Shown: positions 30,481 to 39,727, counted from the first letter of the stretch. The stretch: 64,000 nucleotides of DNA from an uncultured Allomuricauda sp. (GCF_947495325.1 NZ_CANLYK010000001.1:1798001-1862000), one strand, 5' to 3'. Program-made: numbers and translations. The notes: generated from the sequence alone by a model not told the origin.

Positions 30481-30483
30481 GCT

Positions 30484-30924
30484 ATGAGAATCAAACCATT
30501 TTTTATTTCGCTTGTACTATTGGGTTTAACTTTATCTTGTGCTAAAGATAAAGAACCATGTTTTTCATCAGAAAACATTGGAATTCAATTTACTGCTCCG
30601 TTGGAATACCGAAAGTCAGACACACTCCAAATAGATGATTTAAAGTTTACCCACGTCACTTATCAAGATAGCCTTGAATTAGGAAATTATCTTCCCAATA
30701 AAACCATGATTCTTCTTGAATTAGGAGGTAAACAGGCAAAGGAAAATTCCAACCAAATTAGTATTGGAATAATTTTGGCCAAAAAGCTTAATAGAACAGG
30801 TCAATACAATATCCTTAATAGGGCTGAACTTTTGACTACGGGAAAATTGAGAATTTCCAGAAAGGATAGTAAAAATATCAAAATATGCTTTCCAAAAGAT
30901 TATTCGGCCATTTTGCTGGAATAA
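30484..30924 (+). CDS. small lipoprotein of unknown function
   Basis: 146 residues from the ATG at 30484. An upstream ATG at 30448 lies in the terminator hairpin and would add an unlikely arginine-rich leader, so the downstream start is used; it gives a clean lipoprotein signal (MRIKPFFISLVLLGLTLSC, lipid Cys19). The mature part is polar with a second cysteine (C26) and one near the C terminus (KICFPKD). No family recognised. It stands between the SusC/SusD operon and the STN-receptor locus, with a 53-nt gap before the next gene; it may belong to either, or neither. Confidence 0.65.
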   Translation: MRIKPFFISLVLLGLTLSCAKDKEPCFSSENIGIQFTAPLEYRKSDTLQIDDLKFTHVTYQDSLELGNYLPNKTMILLELGGKQAKENSNQISIGIILAKKLNRTGQYNILNRAELLTTGKLRISRKDSKNIKICFPKDYSAILLE

Positions 30925-30977
30925 GCATTTTTAAATGACATCAAAATCAATCAAAAACTTGACCATACACTATTCAA

Positions 30978-31724
30978 ATGTTTTTTACAAAAAGAAAAAT
31001 CATTACCCCATGGACATTATTTACACTTATATATTTGATGTTCTTAAATGCAGTAAATGCCCAATCTTTAGATCAAAAGCAAATTTTATCTCAGTTTGAT
31101 GAAATTGTTGATTATAGAAACTCCGGCATTTATTTTGGAAAGCCTAATACTCCCTATCCAAATATAGATGAGGAAAATCATCCTTTCTTTGAATATTTGG
31201 ACTACCAAAATGCTTCGGTAACATACAAAGGCCAACCTTATCTTGATCTTCAAATCAGGTATGACATTGTTAGGAGTGACATTCAAATACTCCCGGATAA
31301 AAAACTAAATCTATTAGGAATTACCCTATTCAGTGAATTTATTTCCAATTTTTCAATTGGGAACTTTCATTTTGAAAGATTGGAGGGTATGGAAATGCAA
31401 AAAAACTTCTTTCAAGTTATCCTGAAAAACCCATCATTCTCTTTGTTTAAAAGTTACGTCAAAAAAGAAAAGGAAAGATTAAAAAATAGAAACGTTCTCT
31501 ACAACGAATATGTACTAGACACAACTCTTTTTATTTTGTCAAATGGTCGATTGGAAGAGATAAAATCCAAGAAACAACTTATTGCACTTTTCCCAGATGA
31601 CAAAGACACCTTGAATACCCTTTTCCAGCGTAATAAGTCAAAAAAAATGTCAAAAGATGATATTATAATAGCTGTACTAAGAGATTGGCACTCAAATATT
31701 TTAAATCCTAAATCTGTAGAATAA
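30978..31724 (+). CDS. secreted protein of unknown function, partner of the STN receptor
   Basis: 248 residues with a signal peptide (hydrophobic 11-26, cleavage likely after VNAQ). The mature sequence is mixed alpha/beta, lysine-rich, without cysteine pairs or catalytic motifs that I recognise. Its TAA is followed directly by the ATG of the TonB-dependent receptor, with no intervening base, so the two are translationally coupled and probably work together at the outer membrane or in the periplasm. Function unknown. Confidence 0.7.
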   Translation: MFFTKRKIITPWTLFTLIYLMFLNAVNAQSLDQKQILSQFDEIVDYRNSGIYFGKPNTPYPNIDEENHPFFEYLDYQNASVTYKGQPYLDLQIRYDIVRSDIQILPDKKLNLLGITLFSEFISNFSIGNFHFERLEGMEMQKNFFQVILKNPSFSLFKSYVKKEKERLKNRNVLYNEYVLDTTLFILSNGRLEEIKSKKQLIALFPDDKDTLNTLFQRNKSKKMSKDDIIIAVLRDWHSNILNPKSVE

Positions 31725-34496
31725 ATGTTTAGATGTTGTACCAATCTTTTTGCTATTCTATTTTTTTGCGGTGTCTCTTATGCACAGATAAAGACTACAA
31801 CTTTTTCCATTGAAGCCCAAGGTGAGACAAAAGAACAATTACTCAATAAAATTGAAGCTTCTACGGGTTTTAAGTTTTACTATTTAGCTGAATGGTTGGA
31901 TAACACCCCTATTTACAAATCTTATGGGAATAGTACAATACAAAGTATTTTGGAGGATATCCTCGCAGATACCAACTTGCATTTTATAGAATATGGTAAT
32001 GGAAAGGTGTATCTCACACAAGGAAGACTTATTCACGATTATTTGCCGGATAACTTTTTCCCAGCAATAAAAGAGGTGGCATCAGAAGATTATGTGGCTA
32101 ATGAGGCTTCATCAATTTCTGTCGTACTGGATAATCAAAAGGCCCCTGAAAGACGGAGAAGAAAAACCATACGAATAGGAAAACAAAATGTAGGCGCTAC
32201 CAATTCAGAATTTACAATATCCGGTTATGTTAAAAATGAGCTTAGCGGAAGCCCGCTTCCCAATGTTGTGGTAAGTACGGACAAGAACAAAAACACCCTC
32301 ACCAACAACCAGGGGTACTATAGTCTGGAATTGCCTTATGGCCAAAACATAATTTTTACCGATGCTCTAGGGCTTGAACGTATGGAGCAACCTGTTGTAG
32401 TCTATAACGATGGTGTTCTTGACATTACGTTAAAAGAGAGTGTTGAGCAATTAGATGAGGTAATTATAAGTGCAAACAGCAGACAGGTCATAGACGGAAC
32501 CACTACCGGTAAAAACACTATAGAATCTGAAGAGTCCAAGACAATACCGGTTGTTTTGGGGGAACGTGATCTACTAAAAATTGCGACCACCCTTCCGGGA
32601 ATCACAACTGCTGGTGAAGGCTCTGCAGGATTTAACGTGAGGGGAGGAAAGACTGACCAAAACCTTATTCTTCTAGATAACTCGGTTCTTTATAACTCCT
32701 CGCATTTCTTTGGAATCTTTCAAGCTTTGAACCCGTATACGGTCAAATCCATTGATATTTATAAAGGAAATATACCCGCAGAATTTGGTGGAAGGCTTTC
32801 ATCAGTATTCAACATTAATACTATAGATGGCAATACTGAAAAAATATCTGGTGAAGCTTCCATAGGTCCCGTCACTGGTAATTTAAAATTGGAAATTCCC
32901 GTTGTAAAAGATAAAGCCGCTTTAATGGTAGCCGGCCGAGGCACATATTCAGATTGGATATTGGGAGCTTTGGACAATGAAGATTTACAAGGAAGAAGTG
33001 CTTTTTTCTACGATTTGATTGCCAAATACCAGCATGAACTCAACACAAAAAACAATGTCGAAGCTATGGCATATTATAGCAAAGACGCCTTTAGTATAAC
33101 CCAGGATTCCCTTTATGCTTATGAAAATAAGCTCATTTCAATGCAATGGAACCATAAATTGAATGAAAAGCACCAGGGAAGTTTAAAACTTTCCAGAAGT
33201 GATTACTTTTTTGAAATCGATTATGATGGTAGACCGCAAATAGACTTCAACTACAACTTCAATATCAAGGAAACGCAACTGAAGCTTAAGATGCGATATG
33301 CTGCAAATACAAATCATTCCTTCACTTATGGGATATCGAGTAAATTATATGAACTAAGTCCGGGAACCATAGATGGAAAAAGTGACCTAAGTCAAATTGA
33401 GGAATTTTCGCTGTCCGAAGAGAAAGGCTTGGAGTCCGCCATTTTTATCGCCGATAATATAAAAGTTTCAGAAAAGCTGCAATTGGATTTAGGTTTACGG
33501 TATTCAATTTTTAATGCTATCGGACCATCGGAACAACGAATTTATGCCGAAAACCAGCCCAGAAACGAAACATCTTTATTAGAAACCCAAAGTTTTGATA
33601 GTGGAGACTTATTTAAGACCTATTCCTTTCCGGAAGTAAGAGTAGGTGCACGATATTATATTAAACCAGATTTTTCGGCCAAAGCTAGCTATAGTAGTTC
33701 TACCCAATACATTCATTCGCTATCAAACAATACAACTGTATCTCCCATAGATACCTGGAAACTTTCAGATATAAATATAGAACCACAAAGAGCTTCCCTA
33801 TTTTCTGCGGGATTATACAAATTCTTTGGAGACAATACCTATGAAACCAGCATAGAAGGGTTCTACAAAACCCAAAACAACATTTTAGATTTTAAAGTAG
33901 GTGCCCAACTGCTATTAAATGAAGTTATTGAACAAGAAACACTTCAGGGAAAAGGAAAATCATATGGGGTTGAATTCTTGTTGAAAAAGAATAGAGGTGC
34001 CCTAACTGGATGGCTTGGGTATACCTATTCAAGATCCTTCTTTCAATTAAGAAGCGATTTTCCAGAGGAACAGGTGAGTAATGGGGAGTTTTTTCCAGCA
34101 AATTTTGACAAACCTCATGACATAAGCTTGGTATCGAATTACAATATCACAAAGCGATTGAGTTTTTCCACTAATTTCACGTATCAAACCGGTAGACCAG
34201 TAACTTTTCCTACTGGAACCTTCTTTTTTAATGGAGAACAACAGGTTTTGTATAGTCAAAGAAACAAGTTTAGAATCCCCAACTATTATCGTTTGGATAT
34301 AGGGTTTAATCTTGAAGGCAATCATAAAAAAAAGAAGTTAGCGCATAGTTTTTGGAGTTTTTCCATTTACAATGTCCTTGGAAGGAACAATCCATACTCC
34401 GTGTTTTTTGTTACACAAGATGGAGAGGTAAAAGCCTTTCAAAGCTCTGTTTTCAATATTCCGGTCCCATCCTTGACCTATAATCTTAAATTCTAA
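31725..34496 (+). CDS. TonB-dependent receptor with N-terminal STN domain
   Basis: 923 residues. Signal peptide (1-20, SYAQ); STN-type secretin/TonB N-terminal domain (about 25-100: FSIEAQGETKEQLLNKIEAS, GNSTIQSILEDIL); linker with a basic ERRRRKTIRIGK patch; CarboxypepD-like domain (about 165-240); plug (about 280-400: LLKIATTLPGITT, GFNVRGGKTDQNLILLDN, IPAEFGGRLSSVF); beta-barrel ending in phenylalanine (TYNLKF). STN receptors often signal to a FecR/FecI pair, but none is nearby. It is followed by a DUF4249 lipoprotein 2 nt away, a common pairing in Bacteroidota whose substrate is unknown. Confidence 0.93.
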   Translation: MFRCCTNLFAILFFCGVSYAQIKTTTFSIEAQGETKEQLLNKIEASTGFKFYYLAEWLDNTPIYKSYGNSTIQSILEDILADTNLHFIEYGNGKVYLTQGRLIHDYLPDNFFPAIKEVASEDYVANEASSISVVLDNQKAPERRRRKTIRIGKQNVGATNSEFTISGYVKNELSGSPLPNVVVSTDKNKNTLTNNQGYYSLELPYGQNIIFTDALGLERMEQPVVVYNDGVLDITLKESVEQLDEVIISANSRQVIDGTTTGKNTIESEESKTIPVVLGERDLLKIATTLPGITTAGEGSAGFNVRGGKTDQNLILLDNSVLYNSSHFFGIFQALNPYTVKSIDIYKGNIPAEFGGRLSSVFNINTIDGNTEKISGEASIGPVTGNLKLEIPVVKDKAALMVAGRGTYSDWILGALDNEDLQGRSAFFYDLIAKYQHELNTKNNVEAMAYYSKDAFSITQDSLYAYENKLISMQWNHKLNEKHQGSLKLSRSDYFFEIDYDGRPQIDFNYNFNIKETQLKLKMRYAANTNHSFTYGISSKLYELSPGTIDGKSDLSQIEEFSLSEEKGLESAIFIADNIKVSEKLQLDLGLRYSIFNAIGPSEQRIYAENQPRNETSLLETQSFDSGDLFKTYSFPEVRVGARYYIKPDFSAKASYSSSTQYIHSLSNNTTVSPIDTWKLSDINIEPQRASLFSAGLYKFFGDNTYETSIEGFYKTQNNILDFKVGAQLLLNEVIEQETLQGKGKSYGVEFLLKKNRGALTGWLGYTYSRSFFQLRSDFPEEQVSNGEFFPANFDKPHDISLVSNYNITKRLSFSTNFTYQTGRPVTFPTGTFFFNGEQQVLYSQRNKFRIPNYYRLDIGFNLEGNHKKKKLAHSFWSFSIYNVLGRNNPYSVFFVTQDGEVKAFQSSVFNIPVPSLTYNLKF

Positions 34497-34498
34497 GC

Positions 34499-35731
34499 AT
34501 GAAAAAATCAGGATACATGTTTAGGATCAAAAAAAAGATATTCTTTGCTATCACATTATTTTTAATCGTTGTTTCTGGCTGTGTAGAACCTTTTGAAATA
34601 TCTCCACAGACTTTTGATGATGTTCTAATTGTTGAGGCAACATTGACCAATGAAGAAAAAACGCAGGTCATTTCTCTTAGTAGAACTGGGATTTTGGGTA
34701 GTACAGAGCCCATTTGGGAAGAAGGAGCTGATGTAATTATCATCCAAGATTCAAATAGCACACTAAGATTCCTCGAGACTCAACCAGGTATTTATGAATC
34801 TGAATCTGAATTCGCGGCATTACCAACAAGCAGTTATCAATTGTCAATCACTACAAGAGATGGGGATAGTTACACTTCCAGTCAAGAAAATCTCCCTTCC
34901 TCTGCTGTTATTGATGATGTAATAGCCAGAAAAATAACAAATGATGATGGTATAGAGGGAATTGAAATCTTTGTAAACAGTTTTGATGCCACTGGTCAGT
35001 CCAAGTTTTATCGATATTCTTATGAAGAAACTTATAAGATAATTGCACCCCTATGGAATCAGTTCGAAGCTTTTGTTGTTTCGGAAAACCCGCCATCAGT
35101 TGATATTCGTTTAAGACCACAGGAAGAATTAATATGTTACGGAAACAATGCGTCAAGCACAAGTATTTTATTTTCAACCACTACTCTTAACGAAGATCGT
35201 GTCTCTGAATTGCCCATTAGGTTTATTGAAAAATCAGATTTCATAATCGCAAACCGCTATAGTATATTGGTAAAACAAATTGTTCAGACAGAACAGGCCT
35301 TTCAGTTTTATGAAAAATTACGGGAGCTTTCAAGTCAAGGGAATCTCTTGTCCCAAAGCCAGCCTGGGTTCTTAATTGGAAATGTTTTTCCTGACCAGGA
35401 GACATCCAAGAGTGTTACGGGTTATTTTGATGTTTCTTCAGTTTCCACAAAGCGACTCTTTTTCAACTTTGAAGACTTTTTTGAAGATGACCAACCCAGT
35501 TACATCGTAAACTGTGAATCAATTTCAATACCTGATTTAGAACAAGATCAATTTGGAAATTCAGCGCTTATCCTTGCCATCCAAAATGAAACTTTAGAAT
35601 ATTTTAATGACAATGTTGATCTAACTGGAAATACACCACCGGGAGAAGGGCCTTTTCAAATGGTTCCACGCATTTGTGGGGACTGCACCACAATCGGAAG
35701 TAATGAAATACCTGAATTTTGGATTGAATAA
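34499..35731 (+). CDS. DUF4249 lipoprotein, copy 1
   Basis: 410 residues. Lysine-rich N terminus, hydrophobic signal and lipobox VSGC with Cys at about residue 29 followed by VEPFEIS. The C terminus carries the family hallmark PRICGDCTTIGSNEIPEFW with a CxxC pair. DUF4249 proteins accompany TonB-dependent receptors and are thought to be surface-exposed partners, a role not shown experimentally as far as I know. Starts 2 nt after the receptor. It has a close paralogue at 37491-38783: from VEPF onward the first 40 residues differ at one position. Confidence 0.88.
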   Translation: MKKSGYMFRIKKKIFFAITLFLIVVSGCVEPFEISPQTFDDVLIVEATLTNEEKTQVISLSRTGILGSTEPIWEEGADVIIIQDSNSTLRFLETQPGIYESESEFAALPTSSYQLSITTRDGDSYTSSQENLPSSAVIDDVIARKITNDDGIEGIEIFVNSFDATGQSKFYRYSYEETYKIIAPLWNQFEAFVVSENPPSVDIRLRPQEELICYGNNASSTSILFSTTTLNEDRVSELPIRFIEKSDFIIANRYSILVKQIVQTEQAFQFYEKLRELSSQGNLLSQSQPGFLIGNVFPDQETSKSVTGYFDVSSVSTKRLFFNFEDFFEDDQPSYIVNCESISIPDLEQDQFGNSALILAIQNETLEYFNDNVDLTGNTPPGEGPFQMVPRICGDCTTIGSNEIPEFWIE

Positions 35732-35738
35732 GAATAAA

Positions 35739-37484
35739 ATGACCAAAAATCAAATGTTTAAACATAGAGCAATACTAATTTTTATTTTCTGCAGCATTAT
35801 TGCCGCAACGAACTCAGTACTTGGTCAAGCTGAAACTACAATCCCCAATGAAAGAACTTATGTTCACACTAGTGCTACCCTGCTATTTCCTGGTGATTAT
35901 CTGTATTACAAATGCTATGTTCAAAGATTGGACACCAAAAATTTGAGCAATCTTAGCAAAGTGGTATATGTAGAATTGATAAATGAGGAACAGGAACTAA
36001 TTTTTCACCATAAGCTTTTTCTTGATAAAGGACTGGCTCATGGAGATTTTTTCATTAACCAATCCTTGTCCTCGGGAAACTATAAATTAATCGCCTATAC
36101 GCAATGGATGAAAAACCTGGGAATGTCTATTTTCTTTCAACAGGATATTTCAATCATTAACCCTTACACCAATGATCAGAAAGAAATTCTAAAAACTGAT
36201 GCCGATACAATTGCTGAAAATGGTATGGCGTATGACAATAAAAATAAGTTCGAATTTTTAAAGCTTTCTGTCGATAGCGATAACTACTCAACTAGAAGTA
36301 TGGCCTCTTTATTAATTGAAGCCGCTACGGATGATGTGAAAAAAGGATCATATTCCATCTCAATAAAGCAAAAACAACCCACTGAAGCCGCCAGAAGTAT
36401 TGGGACAGATGAGTTTAATAGTTTTTACAGAACAATTCCCGAAGAAAATAGCTTGCTCAACTCAAGTTTCTTGCCCGAACTGCGCGGCGAACTAGTTATG
36501 GGAACAGTATTGGACAAAGAAACATTACAACCTATTAAAAATACCCGTGTAACCCTTTCTGCTTTGGGGCAAGAAACACTTTATACCGTCGCCTCTACAA
36601 ATGAACAAGGGAAGTTCTATTTTAACATAGCACAGCCTTATGATCAAACATCCATTACGTTAAGGCCTTTTGATAACTCAAATCATTCGGTAAAGGTTAT
36701 GGACAAGGAAAAAAATGACTATTCAAAAATTGAATTCTTCAGTTTAAAGATAGACAGTACATTAAAAACCAAAATATTGGACAAAAGCATACACAATCAA
36801 ATTGAAAATGCCTTCTCCGCTGTAAAACCAGATTCAATTTCCATTCAAAAACCTAAGTTATTTTTTGATGATGAATATCTGGTCACTTATAATTTAGGGG
36901 ATTACACTAGATTTCCAACTTTCAAACAAACGGTACAAGAAGTTATCCCAGATATCGGAATAAAAAGAATTAATGGTGAAGACAGCTATTCGGTTAGAAC
37001 ACCCAGCAACGTACTTTTTAATGCCATACCCTCAGTTGTGCTGTTGGATGGTTTATTAATTGATGAGCATTCCAAATTAAGCCAATTGGATGCGCGGGAA
37101 ATTGAGAAAGTTCAGGTTTTTACTTCAAATTTCATCAACAATGGCGCATATTATAAAGGTGCTATTCTTATTAAAACCAAGGATATGAAAGATGCCACCT
37201 CTATCAAGACGTACTCGGATGATTTGCGACATACACTTTCAATTCCCCAAAAAAGAAAAAAATATTTCTCTCCCAATTATTCTCTGGAGTCCATGAAAAA
37301 CAATTCTATTCCTGACTTTAGATATCAACTTTTATGGTATCCTGATGTTCAATTTTCAAATAATACGAATGAGATTGAGTTTTTCACTTCTGATATAGAA
37401 GGAACTTTTGAAATCTCCCTGGAAGGATTCACACAAAATGGAATTCCCGTTTCCCTAAATCAGGAATTTTCGGTTCATCAATAA
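35739..37484 (+). CDS. MG2-like / CarboxypepD / plug-like secreted protein without a barrel
   Basis: 581 residues from the ATG at 35739, 7 nt after the DUF4249 stop; a frame extension to 35676 would overlap that gene and lacks a signal peptide. Signal peptide (1-29, VLGQA). Then an MG2-like macroglobulin domain (about 37-140: ERTYVHTSATLLFPGDYLYYKCYV), a CarboxypepD-like domain (about 248-325) and a TonB-plug-like segment (about 393-479: VVLLDGLLIDEH, IEKVQVFTSNF), and a C-terminal beta segment (FFTSDIEGTFEISLEGFTQ). No transmembrane barrel follows. Proteins of this plan usually are longer (about 800 residues, from memory). Role unknown; position suggests an accessory of the receptor. Confidence 0.78.
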   Translation: MTKNQMFKHRAILIFIFCSIIAATNSVLGQAETTIPNERTYVHTSATLLFPGDYLYYKCYVQRLDTKNLSNLSKVVYVELINEEQELIFHHKLFLDKGLAHGDFFINQSLSSGNYKLIAYTQWMKNLGMSIFFQQDISIINPYTNDQKEILKTDADTIAENGMAYDNKNKFEFLKLSVDSDNYSTRSMASLLIEAATDDVKKGSYSISIKQKQPTEAARSIGTDEFNSFYRTIPEENSLLNSSFLPELRGELVMGTVLDKETLQPIKNTRVTLSALGQETLYTVASTNEQGKFYFNIAQPYDQTSITLRPFDNSNHSVKVMDKEKNDYSKIEFFSLKIDSTLKTKILDKSIHNQIENAFSAVKPDSISIQKPKLFFDDEYLVTYNLGDYTRFPTFKQTVQEVIPDIGIKRINGEDSYSVRTPSNVLFNAIPSVVLLDGLLIDEHSKLSQLDAREIEKVQVFTSNFINNGAYYKGAILIKTKDMKDATSIKTYSDDLRHTLSIPQKRKKYFSPNYSLESMKNNSIPDFRYQLLWYPDVQFSNNTNEIEFFTSDIEGTFEISLEGFTQNGIPVSLNQEFSVHQ

Positions 37485-37490
37485 AGTTAT

Positions 37491-38783
37491 ATGTTTTCGA
37501 TAGTACTATGTTTTAGAAATCTTATGAGAACTATCTTGATGTTTTGCCTAAATGGAACAAAGAGAGGACCAAATCAAAGCTTTCTTAAAAGCAAATGTTT
37601 TCATTTAATCAATATGTTTCTTGTAGTACTATTTTGTGCAAACTCATGTGTAGAACCTTTTGAGATATCCCCACAGACTTTTGATGATGTTCTAATCGTT
37701 GAAGCCACTTTAACCAATGAGGGGAAAACTCAGGTTATCTCTTTGAGCAGAACGGGGATTTTGGGCAGTATTGAACCAGTAAGTGAAGTGGGTGCTGATG
37801 TCATAGTCACAGTAGATTCAAATACCATACAACGTTTCATTGAATCAGAGCCAGGCATTTATAAATCGGAATTTGAATTTGCTGCATTGCCCAATAATAC
37901 ATACCAATTAATGATCAATACAACCGATGGCAATAGTTATTCCTCAAGTATGGAAGTTTTGTCATCTGAGACAGTCATTGATGAAGTTATGGCAAGGAAA
38001 ATCATAAATGATGATGGAATTGAAGGTATTGAAATAACCGTTAATAGTTTTGATCCTTCAGGACAATCCAACTACTATCGTTATTCTTATGAGGAAACCT
38101 ATAAAATAATAGCCCCACAATGGAACCAGTTTGAAGCCTATGTTATTTCTGAAGATCCACCTTTAGCTGATATAAGATTAAGGTCTCAAGAAGAGCTGAT
38201 CTGCTACGGAAGTTCAAATTCTAGCACCAGTATTTTATTTTCCACAACATCACTAACAGAAGACAGGGTCTCAGAATTCCCCATAAGGTTTATTGAACGG
38301 TCAGATTTTATTATCGCCCACCGCTATAGTATACTGGTAAGGCAAATGGTACAATCTGAGAAAGCATTCGATTTTTACGAAAAATTAAGGGCGCTATCAA
38401 GTCAGGGAAACCTATTGTCCCAAAGTCAGCCAGGGTTTTTGATAGGTAATATTTTTCCCGACGGACAAACCACCAAGGCTGTAACTGGATATTTTGAAGT
38501 ATCATCTGTTTCATCAAAACGAATCTTTTTTGACTTTGAAGACTTCTTCGACGATAATTCAATTCCATCTTATATTGTAGGTTGCGATCAACTTTTCACT
38601 CCATCATTGGATATAGACCGTTTTGGTAATTCAGAATTGATTTTGGCAATACAAAACAACTCATTGGAATTTTTCAATGATAACGTACCCGCTATACCTG
38701 GCCCGTTTATAATGGTTCCGCGAATATGTGGAGACTGTACCGTAATAGGAAGCAACGTGGTTCCTGAATTTTGGATTGAATAA
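37491..38783 (+). CDS. DUF4249 lipoprotein, copy 2 (tandem paralogue)
   Basis: Up to 430 residues. From the lipobox (ANSC, then VEPFEIS) to the end (GDCTVIGSNVVPEFWIE) it matches copy 1 nearly throughout; 39 of the first 40 mature residues agree, while the DNA differs at many third codon positions, so both copies have been kept under protein-level selection. The start is uncertain: ATGs at 37491, 37524, 37539 and 37614 are in frame, and a signal peptide of normal length needs one of the later ones. The ATG at 37614 gives a very short uncharged signal, so 37524 or 37539 is plausible. Homology to copy 1 begins only at the lipobox; the region before it is unrelated. Confidence 0.82.
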   Translation: MFSIVLCFRNLMRTILMFCLNGTKRGPNQSFLKSKCFHLINMFLVVLFCANSCVEPFEISPQTFDDVLIVEATLTNEGKTQVISLSRTGILGSIEPVSEVGADVIVTVDSNTIQRFIESEPGIYKSEFEFAALPNNTYQLMINTTDGNSYSSSMEVLSSETVIDEVMARKIINDDGIEGIEITVNSFDPSGQSNYYRYSYEETYKIIAPQWNQFEAYVISEDPPLADIRLRSQEELICYGSSNSSTSILFSTTSLTEDRVSEFPIRFIERSDFIIAHRYSILVRQMVQSEKAFDFYEKLRALSSQGNLLSQSQPGFLIGNIFPDGQTTKAVTGYFEVSSVSSKRIFFDFEDFFDDNSIPSYIVGCDQLFTPSLDIDRFGNSELILAIQNNSLEFFNDNVPAIPGPFIMVPRICGDCTVIGSNVVPEFWIE

Positions 38784-38900
38784 AACAATACGAATGAGAT
38801 TGAGTTTTTCACCTCTTATATAGAAGGTGCCTTTTAAATTTTGTTGAAAAGATTTACACAGTGTGAGAAGCTGGTTTTTCAGAAACATTGGTTTACCGTT
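38784..38900 (+). pseudogene. decayed 3' stub of the MG2/plug-like gene
   Basis: Directly after the stop of DUF4249 copy 2, 26 bases (38787-38812) are identical to the 3' part of the plug-like gene (37362-37387), and similarity continues with increasing mismatches. In frame it reads NNTNEIEFFTSYIEGAF, then a stop where the intact gene has Glu, then IxLxxFTQ-like residues. It is the remnant of a second DUF4249-plug pair. Confidence 0.8.
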
Positions 38901-38976
38901 TGTAACTGAATTTCTCATACTACCAATAAATTTTAAAAATAGTTAAAAGAAGGTTTTAAAACAGGTACAGCTTGGT

Positions 38977-38984
38977 TACCTTTG
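38977..38984 (+). promoter_or_regulatory. possible -7 element very close to the rlmB start
   Basis: TACCTTTG matches TAnnTTTG and ends 5 nt before the rlmB ATG, so a transcript from it would have almost no leader. No clear TTG element is seen 19 nt upstream. Confidence 0.3.
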
Positions 38985-38989
38985 GCCTC

Positions 38990-39727
38990 ATGTCATTTAA
39001 CAACCAAATCTGCGGTATTCGAGCTATATTGGAAGCAATTAATGCCGATCAACCTATCAACAAAATATTTCTTCAAAAAGGTATTGGTGGTGAATTGTTC
39101 AAGGAATTGGAAGCTGTAATTCGGAAAAAAGGAATAAGCAGTTCTTACGTGCCCGTTGAAAAGTTGAACAGGTTGACTAAAAACAATCATCAAGGTGCGG
39201 TTGCCAATATTTCCCCTGTACCTTTCCATAATTTTGAAAACTTGGTTGAAGGTATTCTTGAAAAAGAAAAAAATCCACTTTTTTTGCTTTTGGACCAAGT
39301 ATCTGATGTTCGGAATTTTGGTGCCATCATACGAACAGCGGAATGTTGTGGTGTTAATGGTATAATCATACCTAAAAGTGGTGCAGCGCCAATTACCGAG
39401 GATACAATAAAAACCTCAGCTGGAGCTGCATTTAAGGTGCCAATAACAAAAGTGGACCATCTAAAAGATGCCATATTTTATCTTCAGTCTTCTGGAATTA
39501 GTATTGTTGCCGCTACGGAAAAATCAGAAGAAGAAATATATGCCGTGAATTTTAATCAGCCCTGTGCCATTGTCATGGGAGCAGAGGATAAAGGTATTTC
39601 GGCATCTATTCTGGGACTTGTTGACCATAAAGCAAAACTTCCCCTACTAGGTGAAATAGGCTCGTTAAATGTATCCGTGGCCTGCGGGGTCTTTCTTTAT
39701 GAAGTGGTTAGACAACGAACAAAATAG
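38990..39727 (+). CDS. rlmB: 23S rRNA (guanosine-2'-O-)-methyltransferase RlmB, TrmH family
   Basis: SPOUT-class enzyme that methylates the ribose of a guanosine in the 23S rRNA P loop (G2251 in E. coli) using SAM. 245 residues from the ATG at 38990 (MSFNNQICGIRAILEAI); a TTG at 38972 is less likely. N-terminal L30e-like substrate-binding domain (about 1-85), then the SPOUT knot with motif 1 DVRNFGAIIRTAE, motif 2 IVMGAEDKGIS and motif 3 LPLLGEIGSLNVSVA. Convergent with the rhomboid gene, 3 nt between stops. Confidence 0.93.
   Translation: MSFNNQICGIRAILEAINADQPINKIFLQKGIGGELFKELEAVIRKKGISSSYVPVEKLNRLTKNNHQGAVANISPVPFHNFENLVEGILEKEKNPLFLLLDQVSDVRNFGAIIRTAECCGVNGIIIPKSGAAPITEDTIKTSAGAAFKVPITKVDHLKDAIFYLQSSGISIVAATEKSEEEIYAVNFNQPCAIVMGAEDKGISASILGLVDHKAKLPLLGEIGSLNVSVACGVFLYEVVRQRTK

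Noticed and set aside
30448..30483. Earlier ATG start for the small lipoprotein
   Set aside because: The start falls in the stem of the SusC/SusD terminator and hides a clean lipoprotein signal that begins at 30484.
31725..34496. FecA-type signalling system
   Set aside because: The receptor has an STN domain, but no FecI-type sigma factor or FecR-type anti-sigma factor is found in the window.
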